A DNA stretch of 64,000 nucleotides from Clostridium grantii DSM 8605 (GTDB lineage Bacteria; Bacillota; Clostridia; Clostridiales; Clostridiaceae). The stretch lies in assembly GCF_900129965.1 (NCBI RefSeq), contig NZ_FQXM01000002.1:372001-436000 (forward strand), written 5' to 3'. The notes beneath the pieces are model-generated. The model did not search any database, was not told the origin of the DNA, and saw nothing but the letters and a program-made list of their open reading frames with translations. Positions 49,994-58,523 of this stretch are shown piece by piece (positions within the stretch are counted from its first letter, which is position 1; each line of letters starts with the position of its first letter). Position numbers and translations under genes: made by a program.

Positions 49994-51235
49994 TTATTTT
50001 AATTTTTCCATAACATATTTATCTATAACATCTGCAACTTGCTTTGAAAGTCTTACTGCTTCTACCACAGTCTTAGCACCTGTAACCACATCACCAGAAG
50101 CAAAAACACCTTCTCGAGTTGTTTTACCTGTTTCATCAGTAGATACCAAGCCATTATTGCCTATAGCTATACCTTTTGTTGTTGTAACAATATTTGCCCT
50201 AGGGCCTTGACTAATTGAAATAATTACTGAATCTGCTTCAAATAGGTTTTCAGTATTTTCAACTGTGGTAAAATTTTCTGTGCCATACTCATCAATGGAT
50301 TTAATAGTAGATGAATAAATAACTCCTTGATCAACTATTTCAATTGGGGTTTTAAATAGTTCAAATTTAACACCATCTATTTTAGCATATTCCACTTCAT
50401 GTTTTTCAGCAGTTATATCTTCCATTCCACCTCTATATAGTATGTAAACTTCACGAACGCCTTTTCTTAGTGCAGTTCTAGCTACATCAATAGCTACATT
50501 TCCTGCACCAATAATACAAAGTTTATCACCTAAAGTATAAACATCTGGATTTTTAAGATAATCAATTGCATAATGAACATGGCCAAGACTTTCTCCTTTT
50601 ATGCCAAGAGATTTAGGTTTCCATACACCTGTCCCTATAAAAACAGCTTTATAACCATCCCTAAATAAATCATCAATTGTTAGCACTGGTCCTATTAATG
50701 TATTTGGTCTTATTTTTATACCAAGTTCTAGCATTTTATCTTTTAATCTAACTAAAATAGCTTTTGGAAGTCTAAATTCTGGAATACCATACATAAGTAC
50801 TCCTCCAATTCTATCATGAGCCTCAAAAATAGTTATATCATATCCTCTAGAAGCTAGAATAAATGCTATTGTTATACCAGCGGGGCCAGAACCTATAATA
50901 GCAATCTTTTTTTCGCGATTTTTTTCACAAGAAGACTCAACAAATTTAAGATAATAATCGGAAATGTAGTTTTCTATGGAACTTATATTAACTGAATCCC
51001 CTTTAATTCCTAGAACACAATTACCTTCACACTGTCTTTCATGGGGACAAACTAAGGAACAAATTAAAGTTAATGGATTATTATCGAACAACATTTTACC
51101 AGCATTTAATATGTCTTTATCCAAAAACATTTGTATCATTTCCTTGATATTAGTGTTTACTGGACACCCTTTCTGGCATCTAGGAACTTTACATTTTAAG
51201 CATCGATTTGCTTCGCTAACTAAATTATTTTGCAT
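49994..51235 (-). CDS. GltD-like NAD(P)-dependent FeS flavoprotein
   Basis: Oxidoreductase of 413 residues resembling the glutamate synthase small subunit and PreT. The amino-terminal FeS-binding helices hold CLKCKVPRCQKGCPVNTNI and CSLVCPHERQCEGNC. The FAD site is IIGSGPAGITIAFILASRG and the NAD(P) site IIGAGNVAIDVARTALRKG. No large glutamate synthase subunit is near, so it probably feeds electrons to another acceptor. It resembles the middle module of YgfK and the E. coli YgfT type. The ATG at 51235 follows GGAGGTG. Confidence 0.88.
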   Translation of the reverse strand: MQNNLVSEANRCLKCKVPRCQKGCPVNTNIKEMIQMFLDKDILNAGKMLFDNNPLTLICSLVCPHERQCEGNCVLGIKGDSVNISSIENYISDYYLKFVESSCEKNREKKIAIIGSGPAGITIAFILASRGYDITIFEAHDRIGGVLMYGIPEFRLPKAILVRLKDKMLELGIKIRPNTLIGPVLTIDDLFRDGYKAVFIGTGVWKPKSLGIKGESLGHVHYAIDYLKNPDVYTLGDKLCIIGAGNVAIDVARTALRKGVREVYILYRGGMEDITAEKHEVEYAKIDGVKFELFKTPIEIVDQGVIYSSTIKSIDEYGTENFTTVENTENLFEADSVIISISQGPRANIVTTTKGIAIGNNGLVSTDETGKTTREGVFASGDVVTGAKTVVEAVRLSKQVADVIDKYVMEKLK

Positions 51236-51286
51236 TACCACACCTCCGTAAATTCTTAGAATAATCAATATAGCTACTTGCTTGAT

Positions 51287-51316
51287 ATAATATCATATAA
51301 TTACATTTATGTTCAA
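51287..51316 (-). promoter_or_regulatory. possible promoter of the GltD-like gene
   Basis: On the minus strand TTGAAC (51316-51311) and TATTAT (51292-51287), spacer 18, leader about 45 bases. The 457-base gap to oppA holds this, the oppA promoter and otherwise only AT-rich sequence. Confidence 0.4.
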
Positions 51317-51579
51317 TAATTGATTTATTATTAACAAAGATAAAGAATAATATTCTTAATTGTATAAGGCGCTGTATATACTTTAATTTATATAAAAAAA
51401 TTCCAACAACAAGAGAAAAGGTTATCATTGTGAAATGGAAAATATATTGAAAATTATGACCAGTTTTTATTAATTAAAGAAAGAAAAAATATTTAAAAAG
51501 TAAGCTAAACAAAAAAAAATTTTTTTATAAAATTATTAGATTTATATCAAAATGAGCTAAGTGTTAACAATGTTTCAGC

Positions 51580-51607
51580 TTGACAAAGAAAAAAATAGAT
51601 ATATAAT
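51580..51607 (+). promoter_or_regulatory. oppA promoter
   Basis: TTGACA (51580-51585) and TATAAT (51602-51607), spacer 16, both perfect hexamers. The leader is about 80 bases. Confidence 0.85.
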
Positions 51608-51692
51608 AATATGTAATAGCAAATGGGGAAAATTAAGTTATATAAGTAAAATATTACTTGATTCTTTTGTTTACAATCACAGGGGGGATAAT

Positions 51693-53351
51693 ATGAAAAG
51701 CGTTAAAAAATTATTGGCTTTAGTAATGGCTCTTTCATTGACAGCTAGTTTAATGGCATGTGGCAATGGAAATAGTACAAACACTAATACCACTAAAACA
51801 CCGGAAACAACAGCAGAAACAGGGAAAAATTTAAAAGTTCAATTTGATGTTGAAGTTGCATCAATGGATCCACAAATTGCAACAGATGGTACTTCATTTG
51901 AAGTTCTAGCGGCAGTAACAGAAGGATTATATTCTGTTGACGAAGCAGGTTCTCCAATTATGGCAATGGCAGAAAGTGTTGATAAAAGTGAAGATGGATT
52001 AAATTACACAGTTACATTAAAAGATGCAAAATGGTCAAATGGTACTGCAGTAACAGCAAATGACTTTGTATTTGCTTGGAGACGTCTTGTTGATCCAAAT
52101 ACAGCTAGTGAATATGCATTTATAGCTGGTATTGCTGGCATTAAAAATGCTGATGAAATTGCAGCAGGAGAAAAAGGAATAGAAGAATTAGGAGTAACAG
52201 CTAAAGATGATAAAACTTTAGTAGTAGAATTATCACATCCTGTTACATTCTTTGAATCATTAATGTCATTTCCTTCTTTTTTACCAGTTAATGAAGAATT
52301 CTTCACAAAAAGTGGAGATAAATTTGCAACATCACCAGATACTATTTTAAGCAATGGCCCATTTAAAATTAATTCTTATGAACCAGCAGCAACAACAATA
52401 GTATTAGAAAAAAATGCTGACTACTGGGATGCGGCAGCGGTTAAAATAGATGGTATACAATACCAAGTAATAAAAGAAGCACAACAAACAATGCTTGCAT
52501 ATCAAAATGGAGATTTAGATGTAGCAACACTTTCAGGAGAGCAAGTAGAACAATTTAAGGGAGATGCTGAATTTAATAATGTTATGGCAGGATATTTATG
52601 GTATATTTCTCCTAATCAAAAAATTCCAGGATTAGAGAATGTAAATCTTCGTAAGGCGCTTGCTTTATCATATGATAAAAAAGCAATTGCGGATAACATA
52701 TTAAAAGATGGTTCTATAGTAGCGGACTTTGCAGTTCCTTCATTACTTGCAACAGGACCAGATGGAAAAGATTATCGTGAAACTTCAGAAACTTATTTAT
52801 CTACTGATAAAGCAAAAGCAGTTGAATATTTTAATAAAGCTAAAGAAGAATTAGGAAAAGATTCTTTTGAGTATACATTAATTGTAGAAGATACAGAGTC
52901 AGCTCAAAATGTAGCTCAATTTATTCAATCAGAAATTCAAACAACTCTTCCAGGTTTTAAAATCAATCTTGAAACAATGCCTAAGAAGAATAGAGTTGAG
53001 AGAATGCAAAATGGAGACTTTGAGGTTGGACTTACTCGTTGGGGACCAGACTACTCAGATCCAATGACTTATTTAGATATGTGGACTACAGACAGTCCAA
53101 ACAACTATGGTTTTTGGTCAAATACTGATTATGATGCAATAATTCAATCTGCTAAAGATGGTGATTTATCTTTAGACCCAGAAAAAAGATGGGAAGAATT
53201 GAAGAAAGCAGAAGCAATGGTAATGGATGAAGCAGTAATTCTACCAGTATATCAAAAGGGTAGCGCAGTTATGATTAAAAGCGGCGTAGAAGGTATTGAG
53301 TTCCATTCTGTTGGGGTAAATAGAATTTTCAAGAATGTTACTATAAAATAA
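51693..53351 (+). CDS. oppA: oligopeptide ABC transporter, substrate-binding lipoprotein
   Basis: Extracellular peptide-binding protein of 552 residues, SBP family 5. The signal peptide ends in the lipobox SLMAC (about residue 23), followed by an Asn/Thr-rich linker. Typical blocks are ASMDPQIATDGTSFEVLAAV, WSNGTAVTANDFVFAWRR and FEVGLTRWGPDYSDPMTYLD. I place the start at the ATG at 51693 (AGGGGGG five bases upstream), because the longer open frame begins upstream of the promoter -10 box. First gene of oppABCDF. Confidence 0.95.
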   Translation: MKSVKKLLALVMALSLTASLMACGNGNSTNTNTTKTPETTAETGKNLKVQFDVEVASMDPQIATDGTSFEVLAAVTEGLYSVDEAGSPIMAMAESVDKSEDGLNYTVTLKDAKWSNGTAVTANDFVFAWRRLVDPNTASEYAFIAGIAGIKNADEIAAGEKGIEELGVTAKDDKTLVVELSHPVTFFESLMSFPSFLPVNEEFFTKSGDKFATSPDTILSNGPFKINSYEPAATTIVLEKNADYWDAAAVKIDGIQYQVIKEAQQTMLAYQNGDLDVATLSGEQVEQFKGDAEFNNVMAGYLWYISPNQKIPGLENVNLRKALALSYDKKAIADNILKDGSIVADFAVPSLLATGPDGKDYRETSETYLSTDKAKAVEYFNKAKEELGKDSFEYTLIVEDTESAQNVAQFIQSEIQTTLPGFKINLETMPKKNRVERMQNGDFEVGLTRWGPDYSDPMTYLDMWTTDSPNNYGFWSNTDYDAIIQSAKDGDLSLDPEKRWEELKKAEAMVMDEAVILPVYQKGSAVMIKSGVEGIEFHSVGVNRIFKNVTIK

Positions 53352-53370
53352 AATTTAGTATTCATTATTA

Positions 53371-53406
53371 AACATTACAGTGGTTAATTTTAACCACTGT
53401 AATGTT
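53371..53406 (+). other. intercistronic hairpin between oppA and oppB
   Basis: Perfect 16-bp inverted repeat (53371-53386 with 53391-53406) and a four-base loop ATTT, with no T run. Likely an RNA-stabilising or partial-termination element that raises binding-protein output over the membrane components. Confidence 0.75.
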
Positions 53407-53426
53407 GGTTAAAGGAGCGGTTGCAT

Positions 53427-54368
53427 ATGAAAAAATACTTGCTTAAAAGAATAGCAATTTCTATAGCTACATTACTAGCAATTTTATTAATATTATTTTT
53501 AATGCTGGAGTTAATGCCAGGATCTCCCTTCAATGATGAAAAATTAACGGTGGATCAAGTTGCTTTGTTAAATGCAAAATATGGATTAAATCAGCCAGTA
53601 TTTATAAGATTTCTAAATTATATAAAGAATATGCTTACAGGAGACTTTGGCGTTTCTTATACAATTTCTAAAAATACACCTATTGCTACTTTACTTACAT
53701 CTAGATTGCCAATTTCATTAAGAATTGGAGGACAAGCTGTATTACTTGGAACATTAATAGGAATAATTTTGGGAATAGTAGCGGCTTTAAAACATAACAC
53801 TATTTGGGATACTCTTACAACTGTAATTTCAGTTTTAGGTGTAAGTTTGCCTTCTTATGTATTTGCATTGGCATTATCTTATTATTTAGGATATAAATTA
53901 TCTTGGTTTCCATTATTATATTCAGTAGACTCGCCTTTGAAATCTTCAGTGCTTCCTACAATAGCTTTATGCATGTTTACAATAGCTACAATAGCTCGTT
54001 TTACAAGAACAGAAATGTTAGAAGTGCTAGGTTCAGATTATATGCTTTTGGCGGAAAGTAAAGGAATAAGTGGACTTCAATTAATTTTTCAATATCAATT
54101 AAGAAATGCATTAATTCCAATAATCACTGTTTTAGCACCATTAATAGTTGGATTAATGACAGGAAGTTTAGTTATTGAAAAGATTTTTTCTATACCAGGA
54201 ATAGGAAGTCTCTTGGTAACTGCAATTCAATCAAATGACTACAACGTAATTGTAGCACTAGCATTTATTTATAGTGCTATGTATATAGGAATTATGCTTG
54301 TTGTGGATATATTATATGGAATTATTGATCCAAGAATAAGATTAGCAAAGGAGGACAACCATGAGTAA
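53427..54368 (+). CDS. oppB: oligopeptide ABC transporter, permease OppB
   Basis: Membrane protein of 313 residues with six helices. The amino-terminal TM_PBP1 region starts KKYLLKRIAISIATLLAI and includes LMLELMPGSPF. The EAA loop is in TEMLEVLGSDYMLLAESKGI. The ATG at 53427 lies 9 bases after AAAGGAG; a TTG at 53421 is less likely. It ends within oppC with an 8-base overlap. Confidence 0.94.
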   Translation: MKKYLLKRIAISIATLLAILLILFLMLELMPGSPFNDEKLTVDQVALLNAKYGLNQPVFIRFLNYIKNMLTGDFGVSYTISKNTPIATLLTSRLPISLRIGGQAVLLGTLIGIILGIVAALKHNTIWDTLTTVISVLGVSLPSYVFALALSYYLGYKLSWFPLLYSVDSPLKSSVLPTIALCMFTIATIARFTRTEMLEVLGSDYMLLAESKGISGLQLIFQYQLRNALIPIITVLAPLIVGLMTGSLVIEKIFSIPGIGSLLVTAIQSNDYNVIVALAFIYSAMYIGIMLVVDILYGIIDPRIRLAKEDNHE

Positions 54369-55425
54369 TATGGTAAGTGATGAAAATATAGAGTTTTTAC
54401 CTAATGATTTTGAAATAATGGGAGAAGAGAACTTAGCTCAGGTTGATAATATTTTTGCTAGTCAATCTTATTGGAAAGATGTATTGCATCGGTTTGTTAA
54501 AAACAAAGGTGCTATTATAGGATTAGTTTGTATAATATTGATTATAATTATGGCTATAATTGGAATTGGAATTAATGAAAATACTTATGATTCTCAAATT
54601 ATTCAACATCAAAATCTTGCACCTAGAATCCCTTTTTTAGAAAAATTAGGGATATTTGATGGTAGTGAGAAAATGAATACATCTTCAGGTGTAGTTGAAG
54701 TAAATAAATATGTTTCAAATGATGGAAGCACAACTGGATTAGAAAACGTTTATTATTGGTTTGGAACTGATGTTTTAGGAAGAGATATTTTTACTAGAAC
54801 ATGGATGGGAACTAGAATTTCTCTTTATATTGCATTGATGGCTGTTTTAATAGATATGTTTTTTGGTTTAACATATGGTTTGCTTTCAGGTTATTTTGGA
54901 GGAGCAGTTGATAATGCAATGCAGCGTTTTGCAGAAATATTAAATGGTATTCCTAATTTGGTAATTGTTACTTTGCTAATTATAGTTTTAAAACCAGGAT
55001 TAATGACAATTACATTTTCTCTTATGATAACCGGGTGGATTGGGATGAATAGAATTGCAAGAGCACAAATGTTGAAATTAAAAGAGCAAGAATTTGTATT
55101 AGCATCTAGAACTTTAGGAGCAAAAGATTTGTTTATTATTTTCAAAGAAATCCTTCCAAATATTTTTGGGCAAATAATAACAAATACAATGTTCTCTATA
55201 CCAAACGCAATATTTACAGAAGCTTTTTTAGCTTTTATTGGATTAGGAGTTCCAGCTCCAATGGCATCTTTAGGGTTATTAATAAGTGATGCATTTAAAT
55301 CATTTACCACTCACCCTTATATGATAGTGCCACCAATAGTAGTTCTTGCAATTTTAATGCTAAGTTTTAACACTTTAGCAGATGGTATAAGGGATGCATT
55401 TGACCCTAAAATGAAAGAAATGTAG
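54361..55425 (+). CDS. oppC: oligopeptide ABC transporter, permease OppC
   Basis: Second membrane component, 354 residues. A cytoplasmic amino-terminal tail of about 50 residues precedes the first helix. FGTDVLGRDIFTRTWMGTRI is the family block before the helical core, and the EAA loop is EQEFVLASRTLGAKDLFIIF. GGAGGACAACC precedes the ATG within the end of oppB, so the two are translationally coupled. Confidence 0.94.
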   Translation: MSNMVSDENIEFLPNDFEIMGEENLAQVDNIFASQSYWKDVLHRFVKNKGAIIGLVCIILIIIMAIIGIGINENTYDSQIIQHQNLAPRIPFLEKLGIFDGSEKMNTSSGVVEVNKYVSNDGSTTGLENVYYWFGTDVLGRDIFTRTWMGTRISLYIALMAVLIDMFFGLTYGLLSGYFGGAVDNAMQRFAEILNGIPNLVIVTLLIIVLKPGLMTITFSLMITGWIGMNRIARAQMLKLKEQEFVLASRTLGAKDLFIIFKEILPNIFGQIITNTMFSIPNAIFTEAFLAFIGLGVPAPMASLGLLISDAFKSFTTHPYMIVPPIVVLAILMLSFNTLADGIRDAFDPKMKEM

Positions 55426-55437
55426 GAGGAGAAATAG

Positions 55438-56517
55438 ATGGAAAAAGAAAAAGTATTATCAATTAAAGATTTATCTATATCCTTCAACACATCATCAGGA
55501 AAGGTAGATGCTATTCGTGGGGTAGGATTAAACTTATATAAAGGCGAAACATTGGCTATAGTAGGGGAAAGTGGTAGTGGAAAATCAGTTACAATGAAGG
55601 CTGTTATGGGTATACTTAGCAGTAATGGAGAAGTTAATTCAGGAAGTATTAATTATTTTTACTATAGAAATAAAGAAAAAGTTCAAGTAGATATTTTAAA
55701 AATATCCAAAAAAGAGATGAGAAAAAGAATAAATGGTAAAAGAATAGCAATGATTTTTCAAGATCCTATGACATCATTAAATCCAACCATGACAATTGGA
55801 TCTCAAATCATGGATGGAATGATTTGGCATTATAAAACTCCTAAGAAAGAAGCTCAAAAAAAAGCAATTGAATTATTAGAACTTGTTGGTATTAATGATG
55901 CAGAAAAACGTATGAAAAATTATCCTCACCAATTATCAGGTGGAATGAGACAAAGGGTTGTTATAGCTATAGCTTTAGCTTGTAACCCAGATTTACTAAT
56001 ATGTGATGAACCTACAACTGCTTTAGATGTTACTATACAAGCTAAGATATTAGAATTAGTAAAAGATATTCAAAAGAAAATGAATATCTCAGTAATATAT
56101 ATTACTCATGATTTAGGAGTTGTTGCTAAAGTAGCAGATTATGTAGCGGTTATGTATGCAGGTAAAATAGTTGAAAAAGGGACAATAGATGAAATATTCT
56201 ATGATCCAAGGCATCCATACACTTGGGGATTATTATCTGCAATGCCTGATCTAGACACTAATGATGATAAGCTTTATACAATACCGGGTTCTCCTCCAAA
56301 CTTGACACAAAAAGTACAAGGAGATGCTTTTGCACCAAGAAATATTTTTGCATTAAATATTGATAATCGTCTTGAGCCTCCAATGTTTAAAATTTCGGAT
56401 TCTCATTATGCAGCAACTTGGTTATTGCACGAAAATGCGCCTAAAGTTGATATGCCAGCTGAGTTGAAGAAAAGAATAGAACGAATGTTAAAGGAGGCAG
56501 AAGAAAATGGAAAATAA
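55438..56517 (+). CDS. oppD: oligopeptide ABC transporter, ATP-binding protein OppD
   Basis: ATPase of 359 residues. Walker A GESGSGKS, Q-loop MIFQDPMTSLNPT, signature LSGGMRQRVVIAIAL, Walker B LLICDEPTTALDV and switch VIYITHDLGVVA are complete. The oligopeptide-type carboxy-terminal extension follows (PRHPYTWGLL, then a short region with only part of the usual FeS cysteine pattern). It ends 11 bases inside oppF. Confidence 0.95.
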   Translation: MEKEKVLSIKDLSISFNTSSGKVDAIRGVGLNLYKGETLAIVGESGSGKSVTMKAVMGILSSNGEVNSGSINYFYYRNKEKVQVDILKISKKEMRKRINGKRIAMIFQDPMTSLNPTMTIGSQIMDGMIWHYKTPKKEAQKKAIELLELVGINDAEKRMKNYPHQLSGGMRQRVVIAIALACNPDLLICDEPTTALDVTIQAKILELVKDIQKKMNISVIYITHDLGVVAKVADYVAVMYAGKIVEKGTIDEIFYDPRHPYTWGLLSAMPDLDTNDDKLYTIPGSPPNLTQKVQGDAFAPRNIFALNIDNRLEPPMFKISDSHYAATWLLHENAPKVDMPAELKKRIERMLKEAEENGK

Positions 56518-57433
56518 GCACCCTTTACTAGAAGTAAAAGAATTAAAACAATATTTTAAAATGAGTAAAAAATTCACAGTGAAAGCTGTAAATGGAGTTA
56601 CATTTGAAATATATCCAGGGGAAACCTATGGGCTGGTAGGGGAATCAGGAAGTGGTAAATCTACCATTGGAAGAGCCATAATTCGTTTATACAATCCTAC
56701 AGCAGGAAAAATAGATTTTGATGGAGTGGATATTTCGGGTAAATTAAGTGAGAAAGAGAAAAAGCATTTAAGAATTAATATGCAAATGATTTTCCAAGAT
56801 CCTATGGCATGTTTAAATCCTCGTAAAAAAGTAATGGATATTATTGCACAAGGATTAGATGTGCATCATTTATATAATAATAAACAAGAACGTGAAGAAA
56901 AAGTTTTTAAAATCTTGGAAAAAGTAGGGTTGTCAAAAGAACATGCAAATAGATATCCTCATCAATTTTCAGGAGGCCAAAGACAAAGAATTGGGATAGC
57001 AAGAGCGCTTATAATGAATCCTAAATTAATAATAGCAGATGAAGCTATTAGCGCTTTGGATGTGTCTATTCAAGCACAAGTGGTAAACTTAATGAAAGAT
57101 ATTCAAAAGGAAACAAATACGGCTTTTTTATTTATAGCTCATGATTTATCAATGGTTAAATATATTTCAGACAGAATTGGAGTATTACATCTAGGATATC
57201 TACTAGAAACAGGAACAAAGGAAGAGATTTTTACAAATCCAATCCATCCTTACACTAAGTCATTACTATCAGCAATTCCTCATCCAAATCCAATAGTGGA
57301 AAAAGTGAGAATATCTGAAACTTATGACTATGAAACTAGTGGAATAGATTATACAAAAGGTGTTAAGCAACATATAGGTGGAACTCATTATGTTCTTGCC
57401 AGTGAAGAGGAACTTAAAAGTTGGAAAAAATAA
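56507..57433 (+). CDS. oppF: oligopeptide ABC transporter, ATP-binding protein OppF
   Basis: Second ATPase of 308 residues. Walker A GESGSGKST, MIFQDPMACLNPRKK, signature FSGGQRQRIGIARAL, Walker B LIIADEAISALDV and switch FLFIAHDLSMVKY are present. The substitution of alanine-isoleucine for the usual proline-threonine after the Walker B glutamate is mild and common in this subfamily. AAGGAGGCAG in the end of oppD is its ribosome binding site. Last gene of the operon, followed by a terminator. Confidence 0.95.
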   Translation: MENKHPLLEVKELKQYFKMSKKFTVKAVNGVTFEIYPGETYGLVGESGSGKSTIGRAIIRLYNPTAGKIDFDGVDISGKLSEKEKKHLRINMQMIFQDPMACLNPRKKVMDIIAQGLDVHHLYNNKQEREEKVFKILEKVGLSKEHANRYPHQFSGGQRQRIGIARALIMNPKLIIADEAISALDVSIQAQVVNLMKDIQKETNTAFLFIAHDLSMVKYISDRIGVLHLGYLLETGTKEEIFTNPIHPYTKSLLSAIPHPNPIVEKVRISETYDYETSGIDYTKGVKQHIGGTHYVLASEEELKSWKK

Positions 57434-57438
57434 AAAAA

Positions 57439-57490
57439 GGGATAGTATATTTGTTCAAAAAAAGAACTTATATACTATTCTTTTCTTTTG
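57439..57490 (+). terminator. terminator of the opp operon
   Basis: GGATAGTATA and TATACTATTC pair, extended by an imperfect TTTGTTC/GAACTT arm under an A7 loop, then TTTTCTTTTG. Confidence 0.75.
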
Positions 57491-57497
57491 TTAAATG

Positions 57498-57662
57498 TTA
57501 TCCTTGGTTATTTATATGGGGACTTTGAGTTCCTTCTCTTTCAATAGAGTGTTTTTTCATAGTTCTATTTTTGTTTTTTCCTTCTTCACTAGCTAAAGAA
57601 GTTTGGTAATTACATTTTTCAGCTCTAACATCTTTTTTATCTATTTGACTATCTTTAGGCAT
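57498..57662 (-). CDS. 54-residue hydrophilic protein, function unknown
   Basis: A short gene below common length cut-offs. It starts MPKDSQIDKKDVRAEKC and ends TQSPHINNQG. It is very hydrophilic, rich in Lys, Glu, Asn and Ser, with one cysteine at 17, no membrane segment and no known motif. The evidence that it is real is an AGGAGG site seven bases before the ATG, a clean single-gene fit between two terminators or neighbours, and good codon use. Small proteins of this composition in spore-formers are often spore-specific, but nothing here proves it. Confidence 0.6.
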   Translation of the reverse strand: MPKDSQIDKKDVRAEKCNYQTSLASEEGKNKNRTMKKHSIEREGTQSPHINNQG

Positions 57663-57783
57663 TGTAATTCCTCCTATATATAAATTTTATTTCTCTCTTA
57701 TTATGAATGAAAATATAAAAAAATATTCTAATAATATATGAGAATATTATTAGAATACTTTGAATCCTTTAAGTAAGAATATA

Positions 57784-58329
57784 TTAGTTAAGATTATTAA
57801 TTATGTATATTGGCCACCTATTCTTATTTTCCCATCTAAAGTTTCCACTATTAGCACCATCACTATCATCAAATTCTTTGTCCATATATGTTATTATTTC
57901 TTCATCATATTCTTGTAGAGAAATTTCTATGCATAAAAAACTTTTACTATTAATTGTTCTTGTATCTAGTTGGTAATCATCATTACTGTCGTTTTTAGCA
58001 TTACTTTTTTCATTAAATGGATTTAAAGGCCAAAATTCTAGATATGGACCATTCCATCCAGTTGGATGAGTAGTAGATGTATCTAATAATTCTTCTTTAT
58101 TAGTATAATTGTGGTTGTTTATCTTAGGCCATGCTCCAGTATCTACATAATGAAAATTGCAAGCTTCCTCTAAAACGCGACAATCAACTATAACTTTACT
58201 TGCTTTTGATAATTTGATGTAATCTGTAAATTTGGGTATTGCTACAAAAGATAAGATTCCTAAAATTGAAATAACTATAATGAGTTCTATAAGTGTAAAA
58301 CCTTTTTTTCTTGCATTATTTTTTTGCAT
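57784..58329 (-). CDS. GspG-like pseudopilin with prepilin signal
   Basis: Protein of 181 residues. The basic leader MQKNNARKKG is cut before FTLIELIIV, with Glu5 conserved. The soluble part resembles the major pseudopilin GspG: a spine helix, then DTGAWPKI, GWNGPYLEFWPLNPF and a late Asp-rich stretch where GspG binds calcium. The ATG at 58329 has AGGTGG eight bases upstream; a GTG four codons earlier overlaps that site. No secretion ATPase or secretin is near. A Spo0A-like box lies about 120 bases upstream. Confidence 0.82.
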   Translation of the reverse strand: MQKNNARKKGFTLIELIIVISILGILSFVAIPKFTDYIKLSKASKVIVDCRVLEEACNFHYVDTGAWPKINNHNYTNKEELLDTSTTHPTGWNGPYLEFWPLNPFNEKSNAKNDSNDDYQLDTRTINSKSFLCIEISLQEYDEEIITYMDKEFDDSDGANSGNFRWENKNRWPIYIINNLN

Positions 58330-58460
58330 TAACTTAACCACCTATCATTATACATTTAATATACTAATACATATGATTATATCTCACAATATGGTAATTT
58401 TCAAGGTGAAGACTTCTATAAAACCTTTATATTAAAGTATATTATCGAGTATCTTAACAT

Positions 58461-58472
58461 TTTGTCGAAAAT
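58461..58472. promoter_or_regulatory. Spo0A-like box between divergent pseudopilin and MBL-fold genes
   Basis: TTTGTCGAAAAT, identical over 12 bases to the box at 25674-25685. It lies 52 bases before the rightward gene and about 130 before the leftward one. Confidence 0.5.
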
Positions 58473-58523
58473 AGTTTAATATAATATATATATATTTTTT
58501 TTACGAGGGAGATTAAAAAATAA

